Below, piece by piece: positions 25,212 to 33,152 of a stretch of DNA of 33,152 bases. The DNA is taken from contig JAHEJC010000020.1 of the NCBI GenBank assembly GCA_024639065.1, forward strand, positions 1-33,152. The letters run 5' to 3'. Positions within the stretch are counted from its first letter, which is position 1, and every line of letters begins with the position of its first letter. Made by a program: the position numbers and the translations under genes. Source of the stretch: Lewinellaceae bacterium. Lineage in GTDB: Bacteria > Bacteroidota > Bacteroidia > Chitinophagales > Saprospiraceae. A model generated the notes under the pieces. That model was not told where the DNA came from, ran no database searches, and worked only from the letters and a program-made list of their open reading frames with translations.

Positions 25212-26498
25212 ATGATAAAAAACAATAAGTTAAGCTCCTTCTTTATTCTGTTCTGTACGCTAATCTCTGTCCAGCTATTCGGCCAAGAACAATTAGACGT
25301 TGAAGGTGATGCCAAGATTAGAGGAAAATTAGACCTCCACGACCTTAATGATTCCACCAGTTTGTATGTTGGTTATGGGATAGAATATGGGCTATTTAAT
25401 CTTAAGAATACCTTTGTAGGCGTTAAGGCCGGAGAAAATACCACAACCGGCGGAAGCAACTCTTTTTTTGGTTACCAATCCGGGGCTGAGAATGCTGGGG
25501 GTTCTAATGCCTTCTTTGGATATCATTCTGGTAAAAATAATGATGGTACTAGCAACGCATTCTATGGTTACCGGGCTGGGGAATCGAATGAAAATTCTCT
25601 GAATGCTTTTTTTGGGGCAGAGTCCGGTAAGACTAATACCTCCGGTGAGTACAATGCTTTTTTTGGGGCGGAAACCGGTAATAACAATTCCACCGGAAGC
25701 AATAATACATTCCTAGGATACAACTCAGGTGCTGGTATTACCATAGGTTCAAAGAATACATTTATCGGAGGTGAAACAGGTGCAAAAATGGATACGTTTT
25801 CTGGCTCGATTGCCGTTGGATACTTTGCAAAAGTTAATTGCAGTAACTGTGCAGTGATTGGGGGCACTGGTAACAATGCGGTCCAGATGGGTATAGGAAC
25901 AGATAACCCAGCAAGCCATTTGGATATTTTGGGTACCAGCAGCTCGACCACACCTCATATTTTAATCAATGAGTCAACAGGGAGTTATGCTCGTATGCGC
26001 TGGAAAAACACGTCGAATGCGAGTACATATTGGGATGTTGCAGGTCGAACCAGTGCGTTGAACAGTCAGGGCAGTGCCGAATTAAATTTTTTCTACAATG
26101 ATGGGTCTCTGAATGTATTAAAATTGTTTGGTGACGGCGATGCTACGCTGGCAGGTAACCTCATGGAAAATAGCGATCGAAGGTTAAAAAAAGAGATTTC
26201 ATCAATATCCGGTGTATTGTATAAATTAAATCAGTTGCATGGCTATTATTACCAATGGAAAAATCGTCCATCGCCGCATAGACAAGTTGGCTTAATCGCT
26301 CAGGAAGTCCAACAAATATTTCCGGAACTGGTGCGGGAGGATGATCAGGGAATGCTTTCTGTTAATTACACCAAATTTGTTCCACTATTGATTGAAGGGA
26401 TGAAAGAACAACAAGAACAAATCAAGACACAGCAAAATCAAATCCAGGAATTAACGAAATTAGTTCAGCAACTGCTCCATGCAGAAAAGACCAACTAA
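25212..26498 (+). CDS. Secreted YadA-head-like repeat protein with C-terminal peptidase S74 domain
   Basis: 428 residues from the ATG at 25212, which gives a clean signal (MIKNNKLSSFFILFCTLISVQLFGQ); the frame runs back to 25155 without a signal. Residues 66-198 are eight repeats of 16-17 residues, pattern N.FFG..SG..N..GS, like the left-handed roll of trimeric autotransporter heads. Then MGIGTDNPASHLDIL, a beta-rich stalk (RMRWKNTSNAS...), and S74 from about 318 (NSDRRLKKEI, Ser321/Lys326; VGLIAQEVQQIFPELV). The last 30 residues are a Gln-rich coiled coil. By analogy to phage tail spikes the S74 part should help trimer folding and then cut itself off. Likely a surface adhesin-like fibre. Confidence 0.88.
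   Translation: MIKNNKLSSFFILFCTLISVQLFGQEQLDVEGDAKIRGKLDLHDLNDSTSLYVGYGIEYGLFNLKNTFVGVKAGENTTTGGSNSFFGYQSGAENAGGSNAFFGYHSGKNNDGTSNAFYGYRAGESNENSLNAFFGAESGKTNTSGEYNAFFGAETGNNNSTGSNNTFLGYNSGAGITIGSKNTFIGGETGAKMDTFSGSIAVGYFAKVNCSNCAVIGGTGNNAVQMGIGTDNPASHLDILGTSSSTTPHILINESTGSYARMRWKNTSNASTYWDVAGRTSALNSQGSAELNFFYNDGSLNVLKLFGDGDATLAGNLMENSDRRLKKEISSISGVLYKLNQLHGYYYQWKNRPSPHRQVGLIAQEVQQIFPELVREDDQGMLSVNYTKFVPLLIEGMKEQQEQIKTQQNQIQELTKLVQQLLHAEKTN
25407..25805 (+). repeat. Eight in-frame 48-51 base repeats coding the adhesin-head motif
   Basis: The repeats code for units of 17, 16, 16, 16, 17, 17, 17 and 17 residues. Each starts with Asn followed by (T/S/A)(F)(V/F/Y/L/I)G. At DNA level they are diverged except for short AATGC.TT.TTTGG stretches, so expansion is not recent, although slippage or recombination between units is still possible. 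Confidence 0.85.
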
Positions 26499-26731
26499 TA
26501 AGATAGGATCTAAGTACCTATTTAATTCGTCTATAGAAAACTTGGCGAACGAGCCGGCTTTATCCTTTCTCCCTTTGCCTTTTACCTTCCATATCTGGCT
26601 TGGTATTCCCATTGTACCTATGCCTTGATACTATTTTACCCATTTCTCCCATTTCACCGACCCATATTAAATTCAAAATAAGCACTCACGGACGGTTAAG
26701 AGGTTAAGAAAGTTATGAAGATTAGAAATCC

Positions 26732-27622
26732 CTATGAGTTCACCTTACGCAGTTCCTCCACCAGATGCTCAAGATTCGCCTCGGACATGGGTGCCAGGGG
26801 TAATCTCACCTCACGGTTACAAAGACCTAAATATTCCAAAGCTGCCTTTATCCCGACCGGGTTACCTTCGACATAAAGCCAAGGGTGTACGTCCTGTAGT
26901 TTTTGATTGAGTTGATGTGCTTGCTTAAACTCACCTTTCAGTCCATAGCGTATCATATCACTAAAAATGCGAGGGTACGCATTGGCTATAACCGATATAA
27001 CTCCTTGGGCGCCTATAGACAGACTAGCCATAGCGGTGGGGTCATCGCCGGATAAAACCACAAACTCTTTAGGGCAATTCTTGGTGATCTTCTCTATTTG
27101 ACTCAGGTCGCCAGACGCTTCTTTAATCGCAACAATATTAGGATGCTGCTCCGCCAATCGGATGACTGTAGGAGGTAACATATTCACCCCGGTCCTGGAA
27201 GGTACATTGTATAGAATAATGGGTTTGGGACTCATTTCAGCGATCGCACTATAATGAAGGTACAATCCTTCTTGCGACGGTTTTACGTATGCCGGGCAAG
27301 AAGACAACAAAGCGTCTAGCCCGGATACGTCAAAGTCTTTGATATACTTTATAAGACGAGCCGTATTATTACTTCCAAACAATCCACCCACTACCGGGAC
27401 TTTACCTTTTGCCCGCTCCACAACGAAATTAATAACTTGCTGACATTCCTGCGTAGTTAAGGTGACGGCCTCACCAGTCGAACCTAAGGGCACCAAGTAC
27501 TCTACCCCTTCATTCAGAACATGATCGATAATATCTGCCAAAGCATTAAAATCAATGGCCTGATCCTTAAACGGCGTGACTAGAGCTACACCAGTACCGC
27601 GAAACATTGAAGCATTACTCAT
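26732..27622 (-). CDS. dapA: 4-hydroxy-tetrahydrodipicolinate synthase
   Basis: 296 residues, the normal length. It condenses pyruvate with aspartate semialdehyde, the first committed step to lysine and meso-diaminopimelate for peptidoglycan. Active-site residues are visible: Lys167 in AIKEASGD forms the Schiff base, Tyr138 in YNVPSRTG, Arg143, Tyr112, and the GSTGEA loop (Ser48, Thr49, where many relatives have GTTGE). It is last in the operon accA - DUF6913-like - dapA; its ATG overlaps the upstream stop by 8 bases (ATGAGTAA), so translation is probably coupled. Confidence 0.97.
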   Translation of the reverse strand: MSNASMFRGTGVALVTPFKDQAIDFNALADIIDHVLNEGVEYLVPLGSTGEAVTLTTQECQQVINFVVERAKGKVPVVGGLFGSNNTARLIKYIKDFDVSGLDALLSSCPAYVKPSQEGLYLHYSAIAEMSPKPIILYNVPSRTGVNMLPPTVIRLAEQHPNIVAIKEASGDLSQIEKITKNCPKEFVVLSGDDPTAMASLSIGAQGVISVIANAYPRIFSDMIRYGLKGEFKQAHQLNQKLQDVHPWLYVEGNPVGIKAALEYLGLCNREVRLPLAPMSEANLEHLVEELRKVNS

Positions 27623-28148
27623 TTTTGTATTGAATAGTTTTAAGAATTTTCTTGATACTTTCGATCATCTTTTGGGTATTTTGAGATTCTTCCGGTTGGA
27701 TCATTAAATCATAAATTTCCATGTTCTCTTTTAATGGCCCTACTTTAAATTCTGCATGTGTAATTTTTGACAGATAATGCATGGTGAGATTTTCCCGGGG
27801 CGATAAATTTATTAATATAGTATAGTTCTTAGTAAGAAATTTATTCACATCCGGATGTTTGGGTATGTAAAAAAAGTTTAGGTTTTTTTTATAAAAATGT
27901 TTGAAGGGATAAGTGGACGCTACCGAATAATTGTCAATATATCCAAGCGGAAATACTTCGTGCCCATTATCTCGAAGTTCTGTAACCAAAGCTTCAACCG
28001 GCATTCGACTTTCATGAGTGGTACCATCAAATAAAATACATATAGTCGTTACGGATAAGTCTACATGGTAGGTCTCCTCAGATTTAATCTTGGCTCTATT
28101 AAATTTTCTAAAAAATAGGAATGCTCGCAAGTTGTTTATAAACCCCAT
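27615..28148 (-). CDS. DUF6913-like protein, unknown function
   Basis: 177 residues, no signal peptide. The N-terminus is basic and helical (FINNLRAFLFFRKFNRAKIK), followed by an alpha/beta domain (TTICILFDGTTHES, then LRDNGHEVFPLGYIDN, ILINLSPRENLTMHYLSKIT, FKVGPLKENMEIYDLMIQP). I associate this pattern with the Bacteroidota family DUF6913, which is often found next to dapA; this is from memory, not from a search. It starts 3 bases after accA and overlaps dapA by 8, so it is made together with both enzymes. A cytosolic role linked to envelope precursor supply is possible but unproven. Confidence 0.75.
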   Translation of the reverse strand: MGFINNLRAFLFFRKFNRAKIKSEETYHVDLSVTTICILFDGTTHESRMPVEALVTELRDNGHEVFPLGYIDNYSVASTYPFKHFYKKNLNFFYIPKHPDVNKFLTKNYTILINLSPRENLTMHYLSKITHAEFKVGPLKENMEIYDLMIQPEESQNTQKMIESIKKILKTIQYKNE

Positions 28149-28151
28149 AAA

Positions 28152-29150
28152 TTATTCCTCAGGATTTGAGTTTTCTTCTATAGGCTCAGGAGTTGGTTCT
28201 ACTTCGATAAATTTACCCATGTTACTGTACTTATCTATCCGAGCTTGGATCCTATCTTCGGGCGTCATTTCTTTAAGTAAGGAAATCTCTTTTTTAATGT
28301 GTCTTTTAAGTGCTTTGGCCATATTCTCAGGCTCTACGTGCGCTCCCCCTAAAGGTTCTTTAACAATACCATCAATCAACTTAAATTCAAACATGTGATC
28401 TGCGGTAAGTTTTAATGCCTCTGCGGCTTGTTCTTTATAATCCCAGCTTCTCCAGAGTATAGAACTACAAGATTCCGGCGATATTACTGAATACCAAGTG
28501 TTTTCAAGCATAAATACCTTGTCCCCGACACCAATTCCCAGAGCACCCCCGGAAGCACCTTCCCCAATTACATAACAAAGGATGGGCACCTTCAATTGTA
28601 CCATTTCAAATAAATTACGAGCGATTGCTTCCGCCTGGCCTCTTTCTTCAGCTTCAATTCCAGGATAGGCACCTGGCGTATCGATAAAACATACTACCGG
28701 TAAATCAAATTTTTCAGCCAGCTTCATCAATCTTAATGCCTTGCGGTACCCTTCCGGATTGGCCATTCCAAAATTGCGGAATTGTCGCATCTTAGTATTG
28801 ATTCCTTTCTGATGACCTATTATTACCATAGAGTCCCCATTCATCTTGGCCAGCCCTCCAACGATTGCTTTATCATCACCAAATTTACGGTCCCCATGAA
28901 GTTCCGTAAAGGTCTTAAACAGCTGTTCAATATAATATAGGGTATAGGGGCGTTCAGGATGTCGGGACAATTGAACTTTTTGCCAGCCCGTCAGATTACT
29001 GTAAATTTCCTTTTTCTTTACCTTAATTTTTTGCTCTATTTCGGCGAGCATTTCCGATACATCTACATCCCCTTCTTCACCAACCTGCTGGATTTTTTCC
29101 AGCTGTTCATAAAGCTTTTCCAGCGGTTTTTCAAAGTCTAAAAATACCAT
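28152..29150 (-). CDS. accA: Acetyl-CoA carboxylase carboxyltransferase subunit alpha
   Basis: 332 residues, normal length. Together with AccD it moves the carboxyl group from biotin to acetyl-CoA, giving malonyl-CoA for fatty acid synthesis. Family signatures: [10 protein letters not shown] at the N-terminus, [27 protein letters not shown], the substrate-binding region [18 protein letters not shown] and [16 protein letters not shown], then [13 protein letters not shown]. It is first of a three-gene operon. The C-terminal 20 residues ([17 protein letters not shown]) are an acidic, probably disordered tail. Confidence 0.97.
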   Translation of the reverse strand: MVFLDFEKPLEKLYEQLEKIQQVGEEGDVDVSEMLAEIEQKIKVKKKEIYSNLTGWQKVQLSRHPERPYTLYYIEQLFKTFTELHGDRKFGDDKAIVGGLAKMNGDSMVIIGHQKGINTKMRQFRNFGMANPEGYRKALRLMKLAEKFDLPVVCFIDTPGAYPGIEAEERGQAEAIARNLFEMVQLKVPILCYVIGEGASGGALGIGVGDKVFMLENTWYSVISPESCSSILWRSWDYKEQAAEALKLTADHMFEFKLIDGIVKEPLGGAHVEPENMAKALKRHIKKEISLLKEMTPEDRIQARIDKYSNMGKFIEVEPTPEPIEENSNPEE

Positions 29151-29474
29151 GCTTTTATTTTGACTAACTACGAATTTAACAATATCAACCTAATTCGAGA
29201 CTAGAAATGAAAAAAATAAAATGAACCTACCCAGGATTGAGATCCTTTTTAAAGCTAAGTCTCATCGGTATTTGTCCAGAATTGATTTATTACTAAATTA
29301 AATCTTAACCAAAAAATCCTGAATTCAATAGATGATGGTTTCCGATATAAGATGTACAATAATCAATAAGCAATTCATAATTTGGATAATTGAGTAAATG
29401 AGAGAGGATATGCGTGCAGATGGTCATTTATAGGATGGTTATCGTAGTACCACCAAAAACAAGTTGGTTATTCT
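29151..29474. other. Intergenic region upstream of accA
   Basis: 324 bases, AT-rich, between the end of the tail-fibre-like gene and the accA start, both on the minus strand. It should hold the accA promoter; I find no convincing TTTG / TAnnTTTG pair, terminator or small gene. Confidence 0.4.
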
Positions 29475-31283
29475 TTAGTTAGCCACACGCATTAACAGGA
29501 GCCTAAAAGGACGATTTTGGTAGTCATTAAGTGGCGGGTGAAAAATCCGGATAGCGGTATCAAGCAGCGCTACTCGAATCCTGTCAAGACTGGATCCCGT
29601 GGCAATGCCGAGCCAACTTCCTCCGGGATGCTGTATCTCCGCACTAATTACTCTGGTGTTGTTTTTGTTATATCCATCTGGGTAACTATAAGTAGAAAAA
29701 TCCCCACTATTCTCCGTTGTTCCTCGAAACTCTACGATCTGTTCAATTTGCACTCCTGTCCCTATACTTAATGAACCAAGCAGTTCTGTTTCTTCCGAAA
29801 CTAATAGCCGGCCATCTATTTCTAACGCTACTCTTGGATCGGAAACATTTATACCTACATAACCTGATTCATGATTTACAGTAAGTGCATCCCTACCTTC
29901 AGCTCTTATTGAAAAAGGTTGGTCCTGGAAATCCAGCACCGGTACTCCATTATGCAATCCCATTAACAATCTAGATTGTGGATGGTTATCATTTGTTACC
30001 GTCAATAAGGTAGATGTTGCTTCACGTGCATTGAGACTCAAATTAGAGGCGGGGCTGTTCGTATTTATCCCAATGAATCCCTGCGGCACAATGGTCATTA
30101 TCTTATTACCATCATACCCCTGATAGCCTTCAGCCATTAGATAAAAATTATCTTCGCTTCCATCATATTCCCAAGTGAATCCCAAATTTCTAGAAGACGT
30201 CGTTTGCATTAAAGAGAGTCGTGACTTGTTCGATTCGGCTGCTTTAACCCGTAAGCCTACATCTTGATCGGAAGAGGCAATTTCTAGCTTTTCTCCTGGA
30301 GCGGTAGTACCTATTCCAACTCGGCCAAATTGGTTAATATACATTCTTGTTTCGTCATCTGTTCCAAAACGAATATCGCCGCGTTCATAGTTCCAAAGAA
30401 CTGCCGAATTGCTCAGTTTATACAGACCAACCGAAAACCCATCCTCCTGTCCACTCCCAGATCCTGAGGTCAGGAAATTCATGGTTGCCCGGTTTTCACT
30501 ATAGATTGATAATGCATCGGAAGGTTTAGTCAACCCGATACCTACTCTTCCGGATTCAACATATATAGATTGACCAGCCAAGTTCCAGGGGCTTGAAACA
30601 TTCGGGAGTTGGACAGCATTACCACCAGAAATCGATAAGACATTATTTTGACCAAAGTTCAATTCTTGCAGCTCGTTCGTGGAGCTTGCATCTGGTAATT
30701 GGACTTTATTCGCATTGCTAATAGATAAAACTTCTCCATTGAGTGCTAGTTGTTGAATTTCATTCTGTGAACTGGCATCCGGCAGCTGGACTGAGTTTCC
30801 ATCACTTATGCTGAGTACTTCTCCATTGAGTTCAAGTTGTTGTATTTCGTTCTGTGGGTTGGCATCGGCATCATCAGCATTTTCTACCCTTTGAGCATAA
30901 AACGCGTAAGGTACCGCCATCATTTCCAATGTACCCAGATCTATATAGTTGTTGCCGCCATCCGGATCTATTTCTACCTGCACAAAGTGTGGGCCCTTAT
31001 CCCACTGGATTTCCGTAAAAACACCTTGGTTGTTTTGGCCACTTCCAATAGCCAAAGCAAAAAGACCATATTCGTCGGTCGTCACTTTGTGCCGTTCTGT
31101 ATATATGGCATTACCTGAAGGGGCTTTAGCCAAGATAGAAACTTGGATGGAAATTGGTTTTTGTACCATGACGTTTCCCTGTGCATCTCTGGCGACCCCC
31201 TGAAAATCAATCTTGGATGGTATCTGAGAATAAATCCAAAGTGGTACAAAAAACATGGAGATAATCAAACCAAGCGTTTTCAT
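29475..31283 (-). CDS. Large secreted tail-fibre-like surface protein
   Basis: 602 residues, signal peptide to about residue 20 (YSQ). Residues 21-130 form the N-terminal domain common in Bacteroidota surface proteins (KIDFQGVARDAQGNVM ... YTERHKVTTDEYGLFALAIG ... MMAVPYAFYAQ). Residues 145-232 are three repeats of 29-30 residues (NEIQQL.LNGEVLSIS...VQLPDASS). The rest is a chain of stalk modules with VGIG-type motifs (RVGIGLTKPSDALSIY, RVGIGTTAPGEKLEIAS, FIGINTNSPASNLSL). The C-terminal 95 residues form a distinct domain (RVISAEIQHPGGSWLGI ... NRPFRLLLMRV) in place of S74. It lies 19 bases after a smaller T9SS-type protein, in the same operon. Confidence 0.8.
   Translation of the reverse strand: MKTLGLIISMFFVPLWIYSQIPSKIDFQGVARDAQGNVMVQKPISIQVSILAKAPSGNAIYTERHKVTTDEYGLFALAIGSGQNNQGVFTEIQWDKGPHFVQVEIDPDGGNNYIDLGTLEMMAVPYAFYAQRVENADDADANPQNEIQQLELNGEVLSISDGNSVQLPDASSQNEIQQLALNGEVLSISNANKVQLPDASSTNELQELNFGQNNVLSISGGNAVQLPNVSSPWNLAGQSIYVESGRVGIGLTKPSDALSIYSENRATMNFLTSGSGSGQEDGFSVGLYKLSNSAVLWNYERGDIRFGTDDETRMYINQFGRVGIGTTAPGEKLEIASSDQDVGLRVKAAESNKSRLSLMQTTSSRNLGFTWEYDGSEDNFYLMAEGYQGYDGNKIMTIVPQGFIGINTNSPASNLSLNAREATSTLLTVTNDNHPQSRLLMGLHNGVPVLDFQDQPFSIRAEGRDALTVNHESGYVGINVSDPRVALEIDGRLLVSEETELLGSLSIGTGVQIEQIVEFRGTTENSGDFSTYSYPDGYNKNNTRVISAEIQHPGGSWLGIATGSSLDRIRVALLDTAIRIFHPPLNDYQNRPFRLLLMRVAN
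30588..30851 (-). repeat. Three tandem in-frame repeats of about 87-90 bases
   Basis: Residues 145-173, 174-202 and 203-232 of the large tail-fibre-like protein. The first two copies are nearly the same at protein and DNA level (TTGTTGNATTTCATTCTG-like ends on the plus strand); the third is more diverged (NELQELNFGQNNVLSISGG). The close first pair suggests a recent duplication. Confidence 0.85.
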
Positions 31284-31302
31284 AGAGCATTGACTTTTTA
31301 AT

Positions 31303-31836
31303 TTATTGAATAAGGACTATAGGTAGTGTGTACCGCGATACTTCCCCAGTCAATCTTTGAACCTCAATATCCAAGAAAATCATACCTGGGGATACATCGT
31401 TCACCGTCACACGAATGGGATAACCACCTTTCGAGAAAATTGCAGCTTTATTAGTTAGGATCGTTTTACCATCACTATCCAATATTCGATAGTTTAGCAC
31501 AATTGATTCTTCTGAACTAAAGAGAATAGAAAAGGCCTCATAAAATGGATTGGGAAATATTTGCATCTCGATACCTTCATAGCGCCATGGAATTGAAGTA
31601 GCCAATTTAGATTCCATTTGTTGAAATCCTATTGTCAAGGTTAATTCATCGACTTGTTTAGTACCTATCAGACCCGATTGTCCAAGGCTGGCAGACAAAT
31701 ACATTTGTTCATGGTAGAATTGCCCGCTACCTGCATTGATCGAATATCTGATCATAGATTGTGCGAAATGGGGGCAGGAGAATACAATCATTATCCACCC
31801 GGATAATACCAGCCATGTATACTTATGAGGTCTCAT
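31303..31836 (-). CDS. Small exported protein with T9SS-like C-terminal sorting domain
   Basis: 177 residues from the ATG at 31836, chosen because it is followed by a hydrophobic signal (WLVLSGWIMIVFSCPHFAQS); the frame runs back to 31917. After the signal comes SINAGSGQFYHEQMYLSASLGQSGLIG ... LTIGFQQ, a segment that often precedes a T9SS tail in this phylum. The C-terminal part (MQIFPNPFYEAFSILFSS ... VLNYRILDSDGKTIL ... DVSPGMIFLDIEV) is a sorting domain of type A character, although the final Lys/Arg-rich end is weak. It is the first gene of a two-gene operon with the large tail-fibre-like protein, 19 bases apart. Function unknown. Confidence 0.72.
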   Translation of the reverse strand: MRPHKYTWLVLSGWIMIVFSCPHFAQSMIRYSINAGSGQFYHEQMYLSASLGQSGLIGTKQVDELTLTIGFQQMESKLATSIPWRYEGIEMQIFPNPFYEAFSILFSSEESIVLNYRILDSDGKTILTNKAAIFSKGGYPIRVTVNDVSPGMIFLDIEVQRLTGEVSRYTLPIVLIQ

Positions 31837-31981
31837 TGTGTGGCTTTGATCAATTATAGAATGTTTCAAGGAACAATATGAAGTGAATTCCCTGAAAAAA
31901 GAAAGGACGATTGTCAAGAAGGAGTATGATATGAATCAAGGCTAAATTATGCAAACACTACCACCTAACTATCGATATGCT

Positions 31982-33152
31982 TCAAATGGCAATTTGAATG
32001 TATCCGTTTTTGCAAACTTGGCCTATATCATACTGGTATTCAATTTGCAGATTTGGATTATTTAGATAATGTAGTCGATCTTGTTTGTAATTAAAATGTA
32101 AGTGTTTATGATGATCTTTATTCATTTCCAATAGCCAGGCAATGGTCTCTAAATGAGGATGATTATATCTCTTCCCATTAGAAGAAAATAAATAATGGGT
32201 TGCTTTTATCCTATTTAATAGTTCGGGAGAATTGTTGGTAAATCCTCCATGATGGGCTAGTTTTAAAACATCTGCCTTAATCGGTAATTTATCATGGGTT
32301 ACTTTTTTTTCAAGTTGGGTTAAAACGTGGCTAGGTATAGCATCGCCTAGAAATATCATTTTCTTGTCTACATATTCTAGCAGGAATGAAATCGAGCTAC
32401 CATTGGTGACCGACGTATCCTCATGCGTATTAGACATCCATTCAACCAGATTTTGTTTGACCAAATCTCTTCCTCCGGATACATTTCCAGATCCGCCTAA
32501 AACGGGCTTGTCAACCATTTCTAACAATTTCTCATAAGCATCATCAAAGAATGAATCTTCATTAATTTCTCCAGCATATATCTTTCTTAAATTTCTAAGC
32601 CAATAGTCGCCCAGGCGTTTCAGGGAATCATTTGTTGGTGTCAATAAAGTAAATTGAATTTCATTTGTGATTTGTATTTTTTGTAAAGAGTCACCTGTAA
32701 TCGCCTCCCCATTAAAATCACCATTCCAATTATATTTACCTTTTAATAAGACTGCACCGAGGGTAGTACCTTGTTTGAAACTCACATCGCCACCTGAAAC
32801 ATCGGCATCGTCGTCATGTAAGTTTATTGGCAACCTAACCTCCGGAGGATTTAAAAATTGACCTTTTTTTCTCTCATTAATTTGGAGGTGCCTGTAACTA
32901 TTATGCCATACTTGATCAATAGGAATTATAGTGGGATTATTGGTGTCACCGTTTTCGTCTATCAATGGAATAACTCCGGATACATGGTCGGCATCGACAT
33001 GTGTAACTATAAGTCTATTAATTCGATAACCTTGCCCATTCAATTCAATCAACCTTTTTTTCAAATAATGCTTATAAGTAGATGGGTATCCCCCATCTAT
33101 CATGATCAGGGTATCCCCCATTCTAATTAATATGGCATCTCCATTTCCTGCA
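31982..33152 (-). CDS. Metallo-beta-lactamase-fold hydrolase, ComEC C-terminal type, 5' end outside window
   Basis: The frame is open to the right edge. Its first visible residues are AGNGDAILIRMGDTLIMIDGG, the standard G.GDA.LI...... DGG start of ComEC/Rec2-type MBL domains, so the ATG at 33121 is internal. Metal motif: THVDADHVSGV (HxxxDH form). Later come MIFLGDA and KADVLKLAHHGGFTNNSPELL, and a C-terminal HPHLETI. Between the metal motif and LGDA lies an insert of roughly 190 residues, larger than in plain ComEC domains. It lacks any visible signal or membrane part, so it may be a soluble stand-alone enzyme. By family knowledge such proteins are nucleases or phosphodiesterases in many cases; the substrate here is not known. 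Confidence 0.85.
   Translation of the reverse strand, partial: AGNGDAILIRMGDTLIMIDGGYPSTYKHYLKKRLIELNGQGYRINRLIVTHVDADHVSGVIPLIDENGDTNNPTIIPIDQVWHNSYRHLQINERKKGQFLNPPEVRLPINLHDDDADVSGGDVSFKQGTTLGAVLLKGKYNWNGDFNGEAITGDSLQKIQITNEIQFTLLTPTNDSLKRLGDYWLRNLRKIYAGEINEDSFFDDAYEKLLEMVDKPVLGGSGNVSGGRDLVKQNLVEWMSNTHEDTSVTNGSSISFLLEYVDKKMIFLGDAIPSHVLTQLEKKVTHDKLPIKADVLKLAHHGGFTNNSPELLNRIKATHYLFSSNGKRYNHPHLETIAWLLEMNKDHHKHLHFNYKQDRLHYLNNPNLQIEYQYDIGQVCKNGYIQIAI

Noticed and set aside
25407-25805. Regularly spaced 48-51 base repeats resembling a CRISPR array
   Set aside because: The repeats are in frame, diverged, without constant spacers, and code for a clear adhesin-head motif inside a gene.
25568-25951. 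127-codon open frame antisense to the YadA-head-like gene
   Set aside because: It is a by-product of the repetitive sense-strand coding; no start context or family similarity.

Overview
The window looks like chromosomal DNA of a member of the Bacteroidota, most probably a Saprospiria- or Cytophagia-like aquatic polysaccharide degrader. The signs are C-terminal type IX secretion (T9SS) sorting domains, lipoproteins, several secreted proteins with tail-fibre-like or peptidase S74 modules, Gfo/Idh/MocA oxidoreductases with Tat signals, near absence of Shine-Dalgarno sites, and a TTG-N20-TATATTTG promoter in front of a tRNA gene. This is inferred from gene content; no rRNA or phylogenetic marker is present.

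Left part (1-9433): the 3' part of a TPR regulator, a Tat-exported clan-A glycoside hydrolase (agarase-like), a convergent lipoprotein, then decayed second copies of both (4365-4480 and 5537-5824) flanking an S74 protein. Next come a two-gene molybdenum hydroxylase operon of the IorA/IorB type (5848-8441, minus) and a small exported glycine-zipper protein.

Middle (9694-20070): a secreted beta-helix protein of polysaccharide-lyase type, then minus-strand genes that look like a carbohydrate-modification set: two Tat-type Gfo/Idh/MocA oxidoreductases and a NodB deacetylase lipoprotein in one tight operon (16836 to 13137), followed by a NagX-like membrane acyltransferase. A cluster of inverted repeats lies upstream of the operon. 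A CotH-kinase-like secreted protein and an M19 dipeptidase follow, separated by about 700 bases holding decayed coding sequence.

Right part (20317-33152): a tail-fibre-like protein; a small gene graveyard (beta-helix relic and frameshifted zinc-type alcohol dehydrogenase relic); a GH16 laminarinase with two CBM-like domains and a T9SS tail; a truncated P27 terminase small subunit beside tRNA-Cys; a YadA-head-like repeat protein ending in S74; the housekeeping operon accA - DUF6913-like - dapA; a two-gene operon for exported surface proteins; and a metallo-beta-lactamase-fold protein cut by the right edge.

No complete mobile element, CRISPR array or recognised defence system is present. The most interesting material is the decaying duplication around the glycoside hydrolase, the dispersed family of tail-fibre/S74-like surface proteins, the inverted-repeat cluster upstream of the oxidoreductase operon, and the prophage-type remnant at tRNA-Cys.
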